Below, in pieces: positions 9,189 through 18,806 of a stretch of 64,000 nt of DNA. A model generated the notes under the pieces. That model was not told the DNA's origin, searched no databases, and saw nothing but the letters and a program-made list of their open reading frames with translations. Position 1 is the stretch's first letter. Each line of letters opens with the position of its first letter. The DNA comes from Branchiibius hedensis (lineage in GTDB: Bacteria; Actinomycetota; Actinomycetes; Actinomycetales; Dermatophilaceae): NCBI RefSeq assembly GCF_900108585.1, contig NZ_UESZ01000001.1, positions 2,356,001 through 2,420,000 of the forward strand, given 5' to 3'. The translations under genes were made by a program, and so were the position numbers.

Positions 9189-9869
9189 ATGAAAACTCGT
9201 TCCACGTTCACCCTCGCGGCCGCTGCGTTGGTCATGCCGATGGCGCTGGCCGCGTGCGGCTCCTCCAGCTCCGACAGCGGGTCATCGGCCGCGTCGCCGA
9301 TGGCCACCACGAGCTCGTCCGCTCCGATGACCTCGGAGTCGTCCTCCCCGATGACCTCGATGGAGTCGAGCTCGAGCTCCGCCGCCAACGCGATGGCTCC
9401 GTTCGGCGCGGGTTGCGCGAAGGTTCCCGCCTCGGGCAAGGGCTCCTTCAGCGGCATGACCTCCGACCCGGTCGCGACCGCTGCGTCGAACAACCCGTTG
9501 CTGTCGACCCTGGTCACTGCCGTGAAGAAGGCCGGGCTGGTAGACACCCTGAACAACGCGAAGGCGCTCACCGTCTTCGCGCCGACCAACGATGCCTTCG
9601 CCAAGATCCCGGCCGCTGACCTCAACAAGTTGCTGGCCGACAAGGCCGCGCTGACCAAGGTGCTGACCGGGCACGTGGTCGCCGGCAAGCTCGACCCGAT
9701 GGCGGTCGTCGGCGATCACAAGTCGCTGGCCGGCTCCATGGTCAAGGTCACCGGCGCCGCGCCGGACCTGAAGGTCGACGGCACCGCTTCGGTGGTCTGC
9801 GGCAACGTGCAGACCGCCAACGCGACCGTTTACATCGTCGACACGGTGCTGCCGGGCTCGATGGGCTGA
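9189..9869 (+). CDS. Fasciclin-domain (FAS1) lipoprotein
   Basis: The start is ATG 9189 with GAGGAAAGG about 7 bases upstream. The 226-aa protein has a lipoprotein signal peptide with lipobox LAAC (C23), then a low-complexity Ser/Thr/Met linker (residues 24-70), then one FAS1 domain. FAS1 motifs are NNPLLSTLVTAVKKAG, LTVFAPTNDAFAKIP and the H box TGHVVAGKLDP; NATVYIVDTVLPG ends the domain. It is lipid-anchored on the outer face of the membrane and resembles the MPT70/MPT83 group. It lies 68 bp after the oxidoreductase gene and probably shares its operon. Confidence 0.92.
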   Translation: MKTRSTFTLAAAALVMPMALAACGSSSSDSGSSAASPMATTSSSAPMTSESSSPMTSMESSSSSAANAMAPFGAGCAKVPASGKGSFSGMTSDPVATAASNNPLLSTLVTAVKKAGLVDTLNNAKALTVFAPTNDAFAKIPAADLNKLLADKAALTKVLTGHVVAGKLDPMAVVGDHKSLAGSMVKVTGAAPDLKVDGTASVVCGNVQTANATVYIVDTVLPGSMG

Positions 9870-9895
9870 CCCCCGCCCCTCGATCCCCGTCCCTG

Positions 9896-9960
9896 CCGAC
9901 CTTTGCAGCGCAACTCACCCGGACGCGGCGTCGCTGGGTGAGTTGCGCTTCAAAAGTCGG
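9896..9960. terminator. Long inverted repeat between convergent genes, likely bidirectional terminator
   Basis: Arms 9896-9920 and 9936-9960 pair at 23 of 25 positions around a 15-base loop; the inner 14 bp (AGCGCAACTCACCC and its complement) are perfect. The arms can be extended outward by about 6 bp with a small gap. It sits between the fasciclin gene and the convergent glycosyltransferase gene. It has no long T-run, so an intrinsic terminator role is likely but not certain. Confidence 0.6.
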
Positions 9961-9970
9961 GGACGGAGCG

Positions 9971-11083
9971 TCAGGCGCCGGCGCGCTCGTACTCAGCCAC
10001 CGCCGCACGTACGACGTCCGGCCAGTCACACGCCGGCGCCGACGTCTGGTTCGTCACAGTGATCTCCCGGAGCAACGCGGTGTCTCCGGCCAGGCGTGCG
10101 ATGCCGGCCGCCAGCTCAGAGGTCGACGGCCCGGTCAGCACCCCGTTCACACCGTCCGTCACGAATTCGCTGACCCCGCTCATCGCCGGCGCCACGACCG
10201 GCAGCCCGACGGTCCGTGCTTCCAGAGCCGCGATCCCGAAGGCTTCCAACCGGGCGGGCGCGACGTACAGGTCGCTGTCCAGGTAGCGCGCGCGCAGCTC
10301 CTCCCGCGTGACCCGACCGGGCAGCGTCAGCCAGCCGTCGCCGTACCGCGCACCCTCTGTGAGAACCCGCGAGCGCAACGGTCCGTCACCCAGGATCGTC
10401 AGCCGCAGGTCCACGCCCCGGCCGGTCAGCTCAGAACGCGCCGCACCGACTGCCGCCACCAACTCCACCGGACGCTTCCGGGTGGCTAGTCGCATCGCCG
10501 AGACCACCTCGACCACACCGCCGGGCGGAACCCGCAGCTCACCCGAAGGAGCCCAGTCCGCGACAGAAATCCCGTTGGGCAACACGGCGATCGGCGTCGT
10601 GGACAGCCCCACCAACGGGGCCGCGGCGACCGAGGACACCGCCGACAACGCGGCACCGCGACGCGACCAGCGTCGGACGTAGCCGGCCGCCTGGACCACG
10701 AAGCGGAACCGGTCCTGCACGCAGTGCCAGGTCACGGCGGTCGGAACCCCAAGCCCCAGCGCCACCCGCGTGCTGTCCATCGCGAACGGACTCACGACCC
10801 CCATCGCCACGTGCGCAACGTCGAAATCACCGAGAACAGAGCGCAATTCGCGTGGGGCCAGCGGATTCACGGGCAGGTCACCGGGCAGTGGGATCGCCAA
10901 CCGGTGCACCTGCACCCCGTCGATGACCTCCTGACCATGCCGGGTCCCATCGGCTCCGCGGGTCGCGGTGAACGCGTGCACCTCGTGCCCCTCAGCGACC
11001 AGATGCCGCCCCAGATCGTGCATCTGGACCTCGATGCCACCCAGCCGTGGCAGGTAGCAGTCGGTGAGCAGGGCGACCTTCAC
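9971..11083 (-). CDS. GT-B glycosyltransferase, family 4
   Basis: GTG at 11083 gives 370 aa beginning VKVALLTDCYLPRLGGIEVQ, the normal opening of a GT4 enzyme with the GG.. loop near residue 15; the open frame continues upstream without similarity. AHVAMGVVSPFAM and AVTWHCVQD belong to the N-terminal Rossmann domain. The C-terminal donor-binding part has LTILGDGPLRSRV, VAPARLEAFGIAALEARTVGLPVVA (the E-x7-E motif region) and a final HEAT-like helix. It likely transfers a sugar from a nucleotide sugar to a lipid or mannoside on the cytoplasmic side. A divergently oriented PIG-L deacetylase gene starts 73 bp away. Confidence 0.88.
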   Translation of the reverse strand: MKVALLTDCYLPRLGGIEVQMHDLGRHLVAEGHEVHAFTATRGADGTRHGQEVIDGVQVHRLAIPLPGDLPVNPLAPRELRSVLGDFDVAHVAMGVVSPFAMDSTRVALGLGVPTAVTWHCVQDRFRFVVQAAGYVRRWSRRGAALSAVSSVAAAPLVGLSTTPIAVLPNGISVADWAPSGELRVPPGGVVEVVSAMRLATRKRPVELVAAVGAARSELTGRGVDLRLTILGDGPLRSRVLTEGARYGDGWLTLPGRVTREELRARYLDSDLYVAPARLEAFGIAALEARTVGLPVVAPAMSGVSEFVTDGVNGVLTGPSTSELAAGIARLAGDTALLREITVTNQTSAPACDWPDVVRAAVAEYERAGA

Positions 11084-11156
11084 GCCGCACAACACTAGTG
11101 GCCACGCCGGGTCACCCTTCAGGCTCATAGCAGCAGCACAGGGCAGGATGGGGGCC

Positions 11157-11996
11157 ATGTCGGTCGCCGTGTTCTTCCACGCGCACCCGGATGACGAAGC
11201 TCTGCTCACCTCGGGCACGATGGCCAAGGCGGCCGCGGCGGGTCACCGGGTGGTGCTCGTGGTCGCCACCGACGGAGCGCTCGGGCTGACCAGCAGCGAG
11301 TACGGCGACCCGGCCGACCTCGCGAAAACCCGCCTGGCCGAGGTGCAGGCCAGCGCCGATGCGCTCGGCGTCGCCCGCGTGGTCAACCTGGGGTACGCCG
11401 ATTCCGGGCTGGGTCCCGTCACGCACCTGGACGGGACGGGCCGCACCCGGTTCAGCGACGCGGACGTCGACGAGGCAGCCGGCAAACTCGCGGAGATCCT
11501 GCGCGAAGAGCACGCCGATGTCTTCACCAGCTACGACCCCACCGGTGGTTACGGCCACCCCGACCACGTCCAGGTCCACCGGGTCGGCGCCCGGGCAGCC
11601 GAGGTGACCGGCATCCCGGTGCTGGAAGCGACCGTGCCGCGGGATCTGCTGGTCAAAGGCATCAACCTGGCCGCCAAGTTCTACAAGTTCCCGCCCGAGT
11701 TCGACATCGACTCCTACCGCCGGGCCTATTCGGCGAAGGAACAGATCACCCATCGGATCGACGTACGTCATCAGATCAAGGCCAAACGTGCCTCGATGCG
11801 GGCCCACGCCTCCCAGGCGGTCGCCGACGGTGGCGCGGACCGGACGCTGGCCGCGTTCCTGCGGATCCCGCGGCCGGTGTACGACCTGGTCTTCGGCCGG
11901 GAATGGTTCGTCAGCCCGACGCATGCCGGCCCGGTGAGCCACGACATTTTCCAGCCCAGCACCCAGCAGGACGTCACAGAGGAGATCCGCCGATGA
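11157..11996 (+). CDS. PIG-L family deacetylase
   Basis: The start is ATG 11157 (MSVAVFFHAHPDDEALL), preceded by a G-rich AGGATGGGGG; an ATG at 11148 is an alternative. The 279-aa product carries the zinc-binding AHPDDE motif at residues 9-14 and the second ligand region GGYGHPDHVQVH near residue 132. Members remove acetyl groups from N-acetylglucosamine conjugates, including MshB in mycothiol synthesis and Mca. The length and the motif spacing fit an MshB/Mca relative, but which substrate cannot be decided. The stop overlaps the start of the flippase-like gene (ATGA), so the two are translationally coupled. Confidence 0.88.
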   Translation: MSVAVFFHAHPDDEALLTSGTMAKAAAAGHRVVLVVATDGALGLTSSEYGDPADLAKTRLAEVQASADALGVARVVNLGYADSGLGPVTHLDGTGRTRFSDADVDEAAGKLAEILREEHADVFTSYDPTGGYGHPDHVQVHRVGARAAEVTGIPVLEATVPRDLLVKGINLAAKFYKFPPEFDIDSYRRAYSAKEQITHRIDVRHQIKAKRASMRAHASQAVADGGADRTLAAFLRIPRPVYDLVFGREWFVSPTHAGPVSHDIFQPSTQQDVTEEIRR

Positions 11997-13135
11997 CGAC
12001 GGACGGTTCACAGCCGGAATCGCTACCGGCAGAGGTGCTGGACGACGAAGCGCCACACATGCCCAAGCCGACGTGGCGCACCTTCCTGTCGGCGATTGCC
12101 GGTATCGGCCTGGCGGCGTTGTTGATCATCTTCGTCCTGCCGTGGGTGGGCGGCGTGACCTGGCACGAGATCTTCGACTCGTTCAGCAAGATCGGCTGGC
12201 TGACCTGCCTGGAACTCTTCGGTCTGGTCGTGCTCGGTTTGTGGTGCTACACGTTCACGCTGACCGGGTCGCTGCCCGGTCTGTCGCACATCCGTGCCCT
12301 GATCATGAACGTGTCGGGGTCGGCGGCCGGCAACCTGCTCCCCGGCGGCGGCGCGGCGGGCGTCGCCACGACGTACCTGATGGCCCGGTCCTGGGGTTTC
12401 GTGCGTCGGGAGATCTCGACCTCGATCATCGTCTCCGGGGTCTGGAACGTCCTGGCCCGCGTGGCGTTGCCCTTGCTCGGCATCGCGGCCCTGTCCCTGA
12501 GCGAGAACGCCCTGCCGCCATCGGTGCGCAAGGCGGCCTGGTGGGGCGGGATCACCGGACTGCTGCTGCTGACGGCGTTCATCGCGATCCTGGTCAGCCC
12601 CAAACTCACGATGACCGTCGCCGGCTGGCTGGACCGGTGGGTCGCACCCGTCTTCGCCCGCGTCCGGCGCGGCAAGAAGAAGGGTCAGGTGCCGGCGCTG
12701 GGTGAGTTGATCGTCGACCAGCGTTCCCGGATGGCCAACGTGACCCGGACCGGCTGGCTGCCGATGACCCTGGGCCTGGTGGGCTTCATGGGGGTCTACT
12801 TCATCCTCTTCTGGCGCACCTTCAACGCCTTGGGGGTGAACCTGCCGTGGGTGAACCTGTTCGCGGCGTACGCCATCGGCCGGTTGCTCACCGCGGTCGG
12901 CGTCACCCCTGGCGGCGTCGGGATCACCGAGACCGGCACCCTGGCGGTGCTCAAGGCGTGGGGCGCCGACCCCGCCGCCGCAGCCGCCGGCGTGCTGCTG
13001 TTCGGCTTCTTCACCCACATCCTGGAGTTGCCGCTGGGCGCGATCGGCTGGCTGGCGTGGTGGAAGTCACCCAAGGAAACCCCGCGCGATCACACGGATC
13101 ACCCGGATCACCCCGATCACGTCCCGGCGACCTGA
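11993..13135 (+). CDS. Lysylphosphatidylglycerol synthase-TM (UPF0104/AglD2-type) flippase-like membrane protein
   Basis: The 380-aa protein starts at ATG 11993 inside the stop of the PIG-L gene. After a 25-residue acidic leader it has about eight transmembrane segments. NVSGSAAGNLLPGGGAAGVATTYLMARSWG and GVTPGGVGITETG are the conserved Gly-rich loops of the family. Such proteins are linked to flipping of polyprenyl-linked sugars or lipids. The C-terminus is a His/Asp repeat (DHTDHPDHPDH) that could bind metal. Its last 19 bp overlap the convergent PAP2 gene. The glycosyltransferase, deacetylase and flippase neighbours suggest envelope glycolipid work; this is inference. Confidence 0.85.
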   Translation: MTTDGSQPESLPAEVLDDEAPHMPKPTWRTFLSAIAGIGLAALLIIFVLPWVGGVTWHEIFDSFSKIGWLTCLELFGLVVLGLWCYTFTLTGSLPGLSHIRALIMNVSGSAAGNLLPGGGAAGVATTYLMARSWGFVRREISTSIIVSGVWNVLARVALPLLGIAALSLSENALPPSVRKAAWWGGITGLLLLTAFIAILVSPKLTMTVAGWLDRWVAPVFARVRRGKKKGQVPALGELIVDQRSRMANVTRTGWLPMTLGLVGFMGVYFILFWRTFNALGVNLPWVNLFAAYAIGRLLTAVGVTPGGVGITETGTLAVLKAWGADPAAAAAGVLLFGFFTHILELPLGAIGWLAWWKSPKETPRDHTDHPDHPDHVPAT

Positions 13136-13932
13136 TCGACCTCGTCCAGGGCGACCACGAACCAGCTGACGACCCCGCTCACCGCCAGCGCGACCAACAT
13201 CCCGGTGAACCGGGACGCCACGAACCAGCCCAGCGGGATATCGGGCCATCCGCGGTACGCCGTGAGCGCACCTGCCGCCGCCAACCCACCCAGGAGCGCG
13301 AGACCAGGTGGTCGCAGCGCGGGATCTGATGACCACCTGACGGCTGCCGTCCGGTGGAACCGGCGTGCCACCGGCGCGCCGATCAGCACGACGATCCCGG
13401 CCCACACCAGGCACACGGCAGCAGCGGCGACGACGTCGCCCGGCACGTGCCAGGTGCCGATCATCGCGCCGATCGCCGTCACCGCCCCCAGAAAACCCGC
13501 GAGCGCCGACAGCTGCGGCCGCCACCGCGGACCGGACACCAGCACTGCCGCGAGCAGTGTGGACAGCACGACCGTGACGTGGCCGCTGGGCATCGTGTTC
13601 TCCCCGGTCGCCAACGGGGCAATGACCGAGCGCTTGAGGAGCTGGGTGCTCACGGTTGCGCCACCGACCAGGACCACCGCGGCGACCGCCAGATCAGGCC
13701 GTCGCCGCAGCAGAGCAACCCCGACGATCGCGGCCAGCACAACCACGATGAGCGGGCCGCGGACCAGGACTCCGACCGGGCCGATCACCAGGTCGTCGTA
13801 GGCCCAGGCCAGCATCAACTCCCGGTCGACCCGCCCGCCGGTCGCGCTGACCACGCCACCCAGCACGACGATTGCCAGAGCGATCAGACCGCCGGCGATC
13901 ATGGCCAGCGGTGTCCGAAGCGGCAGGGTCAT
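13117..13932 (-). CDS. PAP2-family membrane phosphatase (second of a tandem pair)
   Basis: The 271-aa protein has about six transmembrane segments. The acid phosphatase signature is present: NTMPSGH near residue 107 for the central motif and GTWHVPGDV near residue 158 for the catalytic His motif. The first motif (KxxxxxxRP) is replaced by a form around LKRSVIAPL, as is usual in actinobacterial members. It may hydrolyse undecaprenyl pyrophosphate or phosphatidic acid outside the membrane. Its start overlaps the stop of its paralogue upstream (ATGA). Confidence 0.88.
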   Translation of the reverse strand: MTLPLRTPLAMIAGGLIALAIVVLGGVVSATGGRVDRELMLAWAYDDLVIGPVGVLVRGPLIVVVLAAIVGVALLRRRPDLAVAAVVLVGGATVSTQLLKRSVIAPLATGENTMPSGHVTVVLSTLLAAVLVSGPRWRPQLSALAGFLGAVTAIGAMIGTWHVPGDVVAAAAVCLVWAGIVVLIGAPVARRFHRTAAVRWSSDPALRPPGLALLGGLAAAGALTAYRGWPDIPLGWFVASRFTGMLVALAVSGVVSWFVVALDEVDQVAGT

Positions 13933-14786
13933 GTCAGTGATCGATCAGCGACGGCGGTCAGCCAGGTGAACACCAGCCCGACCGCGGCCGCGAACACCGC
14001 GACGGCCAGCCAGGCTCCCGCCAAGGGCAGTCCGGCACCGATCACGATCCCGCGCTGCCAGAGCATCACGAAGAGCACCGCACTCGGTCCGGCGAGGGCC
14101 AACGCCGGCGAGATCCCCGAGGGTCGCGGGCCGGGCAGGCGCTGCTCCATCGCGAAGATCACGATGAGGGCAACACCCAGCCACGCCGTGCAGACCGCCA
14201 GCGCCGCGAGCACATCGCCGGGGCGGTGCCAGGATCCGAGCACCGTCGCGATGCCGGCAGCGGCCGACAGACCCGCCGCCACCGGGGCGACGAACACCCG
14301 TGCGCTGGTCGGCGCCACGAGCGTCGCGGCCAGGCACACCGACACGGCAACGGTGGTGTGACCGCTGGGCAACGTGTTGGAACCCGCGTGCGGCAACCGC
14401 TCGAAAACCTGATACTTCAAGATCTGGGTGGTGATCGTCGCCCCACCGATGAGCGTCGCCGCACCCACGGCCACGCCGATCCGACGCCGCACGACGGCCA
14501 CGCCGACACAGCCGATGAGGACCAGGGCAACAGCGGGCACGGTGATGACGGACAGGAAGTGCGCCGCCGTGAGCCGGGAGGCGTCGGAGATGTCCCAGGC
14601 CGACATGAGCCCCTCGTCCCAGCGCAGGCCGCGATAACTGTGCAGGCAGTAGCGCACCAGGATGGCCAGCGCCGTCGCCGAGAGCGCGATCATCGCCGCC
14701 CCGTGCACCCACATCGGGATGGTCAGCCCGCCACGCGCCGTACGGGCAGCCGAGGTTTCCCGGTCGGCGAGGACGGAGGCAGTCAC
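13929..14786 (-). CDS. PAP2-family membrane phosphatase (first of a tandem pair)
   Basis: The 285-aa protein shares the layout of its downstream neighbour: hydrophobic helices, ATITTQILKYQVFERLPH before NTLPSGHTTVAV, and GSWHRPGDVLAA as the catalytic His motif. The two proteins align over most of their length in these motifs, so the pair looks like an old tandem duplication. The C-terminus ends in a membrane helix and a short polar tail. Likely role is dephosphorylation of a lipid phosphate on the outer membrane face. Confidence 0.88.
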   Translation of the reverse strand: MTASVLADRETSAARTARGGLTIPMWVHGAAMIALSATALAILVRYCLHSYRGLRWDEGLMSAWDISDASRLTAAHFLSVITVPAVALVLIGCVGVAVVRRRIGVAVGAATLIGGATITTQILKYQVFERLPHAGSNTLPSGHTTVAVSVCLAATLVAPTSARVFVAPVAAGLSAAAGIATVLGSWHRPGDVLAALAVCTAWLGVALIVIFAMEQRLPGPRPSGISPALALAGPSAVLFVMLWQRGIVIGAGLPLAGAWLAVAVFAAAVGLVFTWLTAVADRSLT

Positions 14787-14832
14787 AGCGTCCAGTGTGC
14801 TCCGGCCGGCTGGGCGCGCGCTATGCGCGACC

Positions 14833-16406
<1,574 letters not shown>

Positions 16407-16410
<4 letters not shown>

Positions 16411-16772
16411 TGCGCCAGTTTACGGGCCTCGATGCCGTCCAGTTCACGCTTCACCGTGCCGCTGACCCGGTGCTCGACGTAGAAGGACAGGAAGGGTACG
16501 ACGCCGGCCAGAATCACCCCGACCATCTTGGGGATGTCCCAGCGCATCTTGAAGCCGAGGTTGGCGGTGGCGGCCACGTAGATGATGAACAGGATGCCGT
16601 GCGGCTGCGGCCACCAGTCCAGTGAGTTGTTCTGGAAGCCGCGGTGCAGGATCACTTCGGCGACCAATATCAGCAGGCCGATACCGACGATCACCGCCAT
16701 CACCCGGAAGAACGTCAGCGCGGTACGCGCCTTCGGGACGTCGATCAACTGGCTGCGGTCAAGCTCAGACAC
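16407..16772 (-). CDS. DUF3817 small membrane protein
   Basis: The product is about 121 aa from GTG 16772; a GTG at 16778 is equally possible, and AAGGAG at 16783-16788 serves either. It has three hydrophobic segments: [39 protein letters not shown] and [21 protein letters not shown] and the FYVEH tail are features of DUF3817 proteins, which are often fused or linked to SURF1 and GMP synthase genes in actinobacteria. Function is unknown. It overlaps both its upstream (SURF1) and downstream (guaA) neighbours. Confidence 0.85.
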
Positions 16773-17544
16773 TGGCACTTCTCTCCTTAGGATCCGGCAC
16801 ATTGTCCCCCGCGGCCATCAGCGCCTGTTCATCGCGGTAGTCATCGCGCACCATCCGCCACCACATGTAGACCGCGAACGCCGCGAACAGCCACCACTGG
16901 ATCGCGTAGCCCAGATTGCGGATCTGCAGACCGCCGCTGGCCGGCTCCGGTGGCGGGAACGTCTGGATCGGTGCTGCTGTGGCGTTCGGCTGCTCGCTGG
17001 TCGCGAAGATGAACGCGTTGTAGATCTGCCCGCCCCACTGGTTGGCGAAGATCGCCAGGTTGACGCTGCCGACCTGCCCGGCGGGATACGTGCCGTCGGA
17101 CGGCGATTCACCGGGTGCGAGTTCACCCTCCACCGTCACGCTCGAGGTGCCGGTCGTCGGGGCGGGGGCACTCGGCGTACTCACAAATCCGCGGACCACC
17201 GCGATCCGCGCGTCGCTGCCGTCGGCGACCAGCGGCGTCACCACCCACCAGCCGTCTTTGCCGTCCAACACGCGGCCGGCGACCAGGACCTGGTGCTCGG
17301 GGTCGAAGTGGCCTGTTGCGACGACGGGCCGCAGCGAACCGTCGGCCGGGAAGTCCTGGTGCGGAGCGATGTAGTCCTGCAGCGTCACGCGGGTCTTGTG
17401 CGCATCGTCGGCCATCGCGTCATGCGCACCCTTGGTGTGCGCGACCCCGAACTGCCACAGGCCCAGCCAGATGAACGCGGCCACGATGACCACCAACGCC
17501 GCCAACCAACCCAGCCACTTGGGCTTCAGGGCGGTCCGCAACAT
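16765..17544 (-). CDS. SURF1-family cytochrome oxidase assembly protein
   Basis: ATG at 17544 gives 259 aa (MLRTALKPKWLGWLAAL...). The layout is one N-terminal membrane helix with the GLWQF motif, a beta-rich extracytoplasmic domain with VVTPLV, VVRGFV and NQWGGQIYNAFIF, then a C-terminal helix with IQWWLFAAFAVYMWWRM. This matches SURF1/Shy1, which helps insert haem a into cytochrome c oxidase. The open frame extends upstream to 17604 but without similarity. Its stop lies inside the DUF3817 gene. Confidence 0.9.
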   Translation of the reverse strand: MLRTALKPKWLGWLAALVVIVAAFIWLGLWQFGVAHTKGAHDAMADDAHKTRVTLQDYIAPHQDFPADGSLRPVVATGHFDPEHQVLVAGRVLDGKDGWWVVTPLVADGSDARIAVVRGFVSTPSAPAPTTGTSSVTVEGELAPGESPSDGTYPAGQVGSVNLAIFANQWGGQIYNAFIFATSEQPNATAAPIQTFPPPEPASGGLQIRNLGYAIQWWLFAAFAVYMWWRMVRDDYRDEQALMAAGDNVPDPKERSASV

Positions 17545-17590
17545 GGTTTCAAGCGTACGTCGCGCGCTGCGTGCCGCTGCCTGCTCACCT

Positions 17591-17663
17591 CGCGCCGTCA
17601 ACAATCGACGAAACCGCCAGCACTCGAGGCCCTCGCGAGCGCAGACACCTCAACTGGTGACGA
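17591..17663. repeat. 73-bp direct repeat, copy A (3' side of the DUF559 gene)
   Basis: Positions 17591-17663 match 18668-18740 at 72 of 73 bases (offset 1077). Each copy contains two related cores with a TCAA..GACGAAAC pattern, 52 bp apart (17598 and 17650). The copy ends next to the stop codon of the DUF559 gene at 17677. Confidence 0.9.
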
Positions 17664-17676
17664 AACTGCCAAGACT

Positions 17677-18603
17677 TCAACCAGCGGCTCGCCGCCCCGG
17701 GAAGTAGCGAGTCCACTCGTCGCTGCTGATCCGCACGGCCATCCCGTGCCGTCGTTGGATCGCGACGAGTTGTTCCAGAAGAGCCCTCGGTTCCGCCCAG
17801 AGGTCATTGTTGGTATAGGACAGGTGGCTCCAGCCCTGATCCGTGAACCACCGTCGCCGCCGGGCGTCCCACTCCCGGTCGCGCGGTGTGGAGTGATGGT
17901 CGTGGCCGTCGTACTCGAGGCCGATCTTCTCCCGGTAGGCCAGATCGAGTTCGTAGCGGATCCGACCATCAGCATCCCGGAACTTCAGTCCCACCAGCGG
18001 CTCTGGGAGACCGGCGAGCACAATCAGCATCCGCAGCCGGGTCTCCTTGGGTGATCGGACGCCAGCACGAACCAGCGATGCGGCCCGTCGCGCCAGCTGG
18101 CATCGAGCACCACGCCACTGCGTTGCCCGTCGGACCAAGTCTTCCGGCCGGCACTTCTTGGCCCGCACCAGCGAGTCACCGAGGATCACCAGATCGACCA
18201 AGTCGAGATCGGTCGCCAATTCACAGAAGGTTTGCGCAGGAGTCGTGACCGGCCGACCGTCCAGCACCACCACCTGAGCACTCGCAACGCTGCGAACCTC
18301 GACACCATCCAGCCGCAGCCGCCGATGACCCGGGAGATTCAAGGTCACCATGGCTGAATCGGGAACGACCCCGTGCCACAGCCGTGCCGCACTGTGCCGG
18401 GCGACAACCGTCTCCGCGGGAGCGACCAGCAGAGCGGCGTCGAGGCGCAGAGCTTCCGACGGCGGGTAGCTGCGGTCGGCGTACACGCCATGCCCGACCC
18501 TTCGGAACTTACGACTGCGCAGCATCGCGTCGGTGACCCCCGCGGCATTCGCCTCGGCGCGGGTGATCAGCCCGAACCGTCGTTTCGGTAGCGCGTCGCT
18601 CAT
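17677..18603 (-). CDS. AbiEi-like N-terminal domain plus DUF559 nuclease-fold protein
   Basis: ATG 18603 gives 308 aa (MSDALPKRRFGLITRAEA). The N-terminal 50 residues look like the winged-helix 'AbiEi antitoxin' type domain (ITRAEANAAGVTDAMLRSRKFRRVGHGVYA). The C-terminal half is DUF559, related to very-short-patch-repair nucleases: YELDLAYREKIGLEYDG holds the D-x(n)-E-x-D acidic set and RWFTDQGWSHLSYTNNDLW the following strand. Such genes are abundant and solitary in actinobacteria; no function is proven. The gene and a 73-bp repeat copy form a 1077-bp unit flanked by a second copy of that repeat, suggesting the unit was duplicated or inserted. Confidence 0.8.
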   Translation of the reverse strand: MSDALPKRRFGLITRAEANAAGVTDAMLRSRKFRRVGHGVYADRSYPPSEALRLDAALLVAPAETVVARHSAARLWHGVVPDSAMVTLNLPGHRRLRLDGVEVRSVASAQVVVLDGRPVTTPAQTFCELATDLDLVDLVILGDSLVRAKKCRPEDLVRRATQWRGARCQLARRAASLVRAGVRSPKETRLRMLIVLAGLPEPLVGLKFRDADGRIRYELDLAYREKIGLEYDGHDHHSTPRDREWDARRRRWFTDQGWSHLSYTNNDLWAEPRALLEQLVAIQRRHGMAVRISSDEWTRYFPGRRAAG

Positions 18604-18667
18604 GGACCCAGCGTTTCGGAATTGCCGGACTCGTGCCGGCGGCTGTCCACAGGCACTGTCCGAGGTG

Positions 18668-18740
18668 CGCGCCGTCAACAATCGACGAAACCGCCAGCAC
18701 TCGAGGCCCTCCCGAGCGCAGACACCTCAACTGGTGACGA
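18668..18740. repeat. 73-bp direct repeat, copy B (5' side of the DUF559 gene)
   Basis: Matches copy A at 17591-17663 with one mismatch. The similarity fades after 18740. It lies in the 203-bp gap between the DUF559 start and the ABC transporter gene. Confidence 0.9.
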
Positions 18741-18806
18741 CACCGCCACAACTCGCGGCGCGCACTCCCGAAAAGGATTTGCCCCAGCGCGTCCTCGTGG
18801 CGCACC

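Noticed and set aside
17886-18248. Plus-strand open frame opposite the DUF559 gene
   Set aside because: It has no start context or similarity and mirrors the DUF559 coding sequence.
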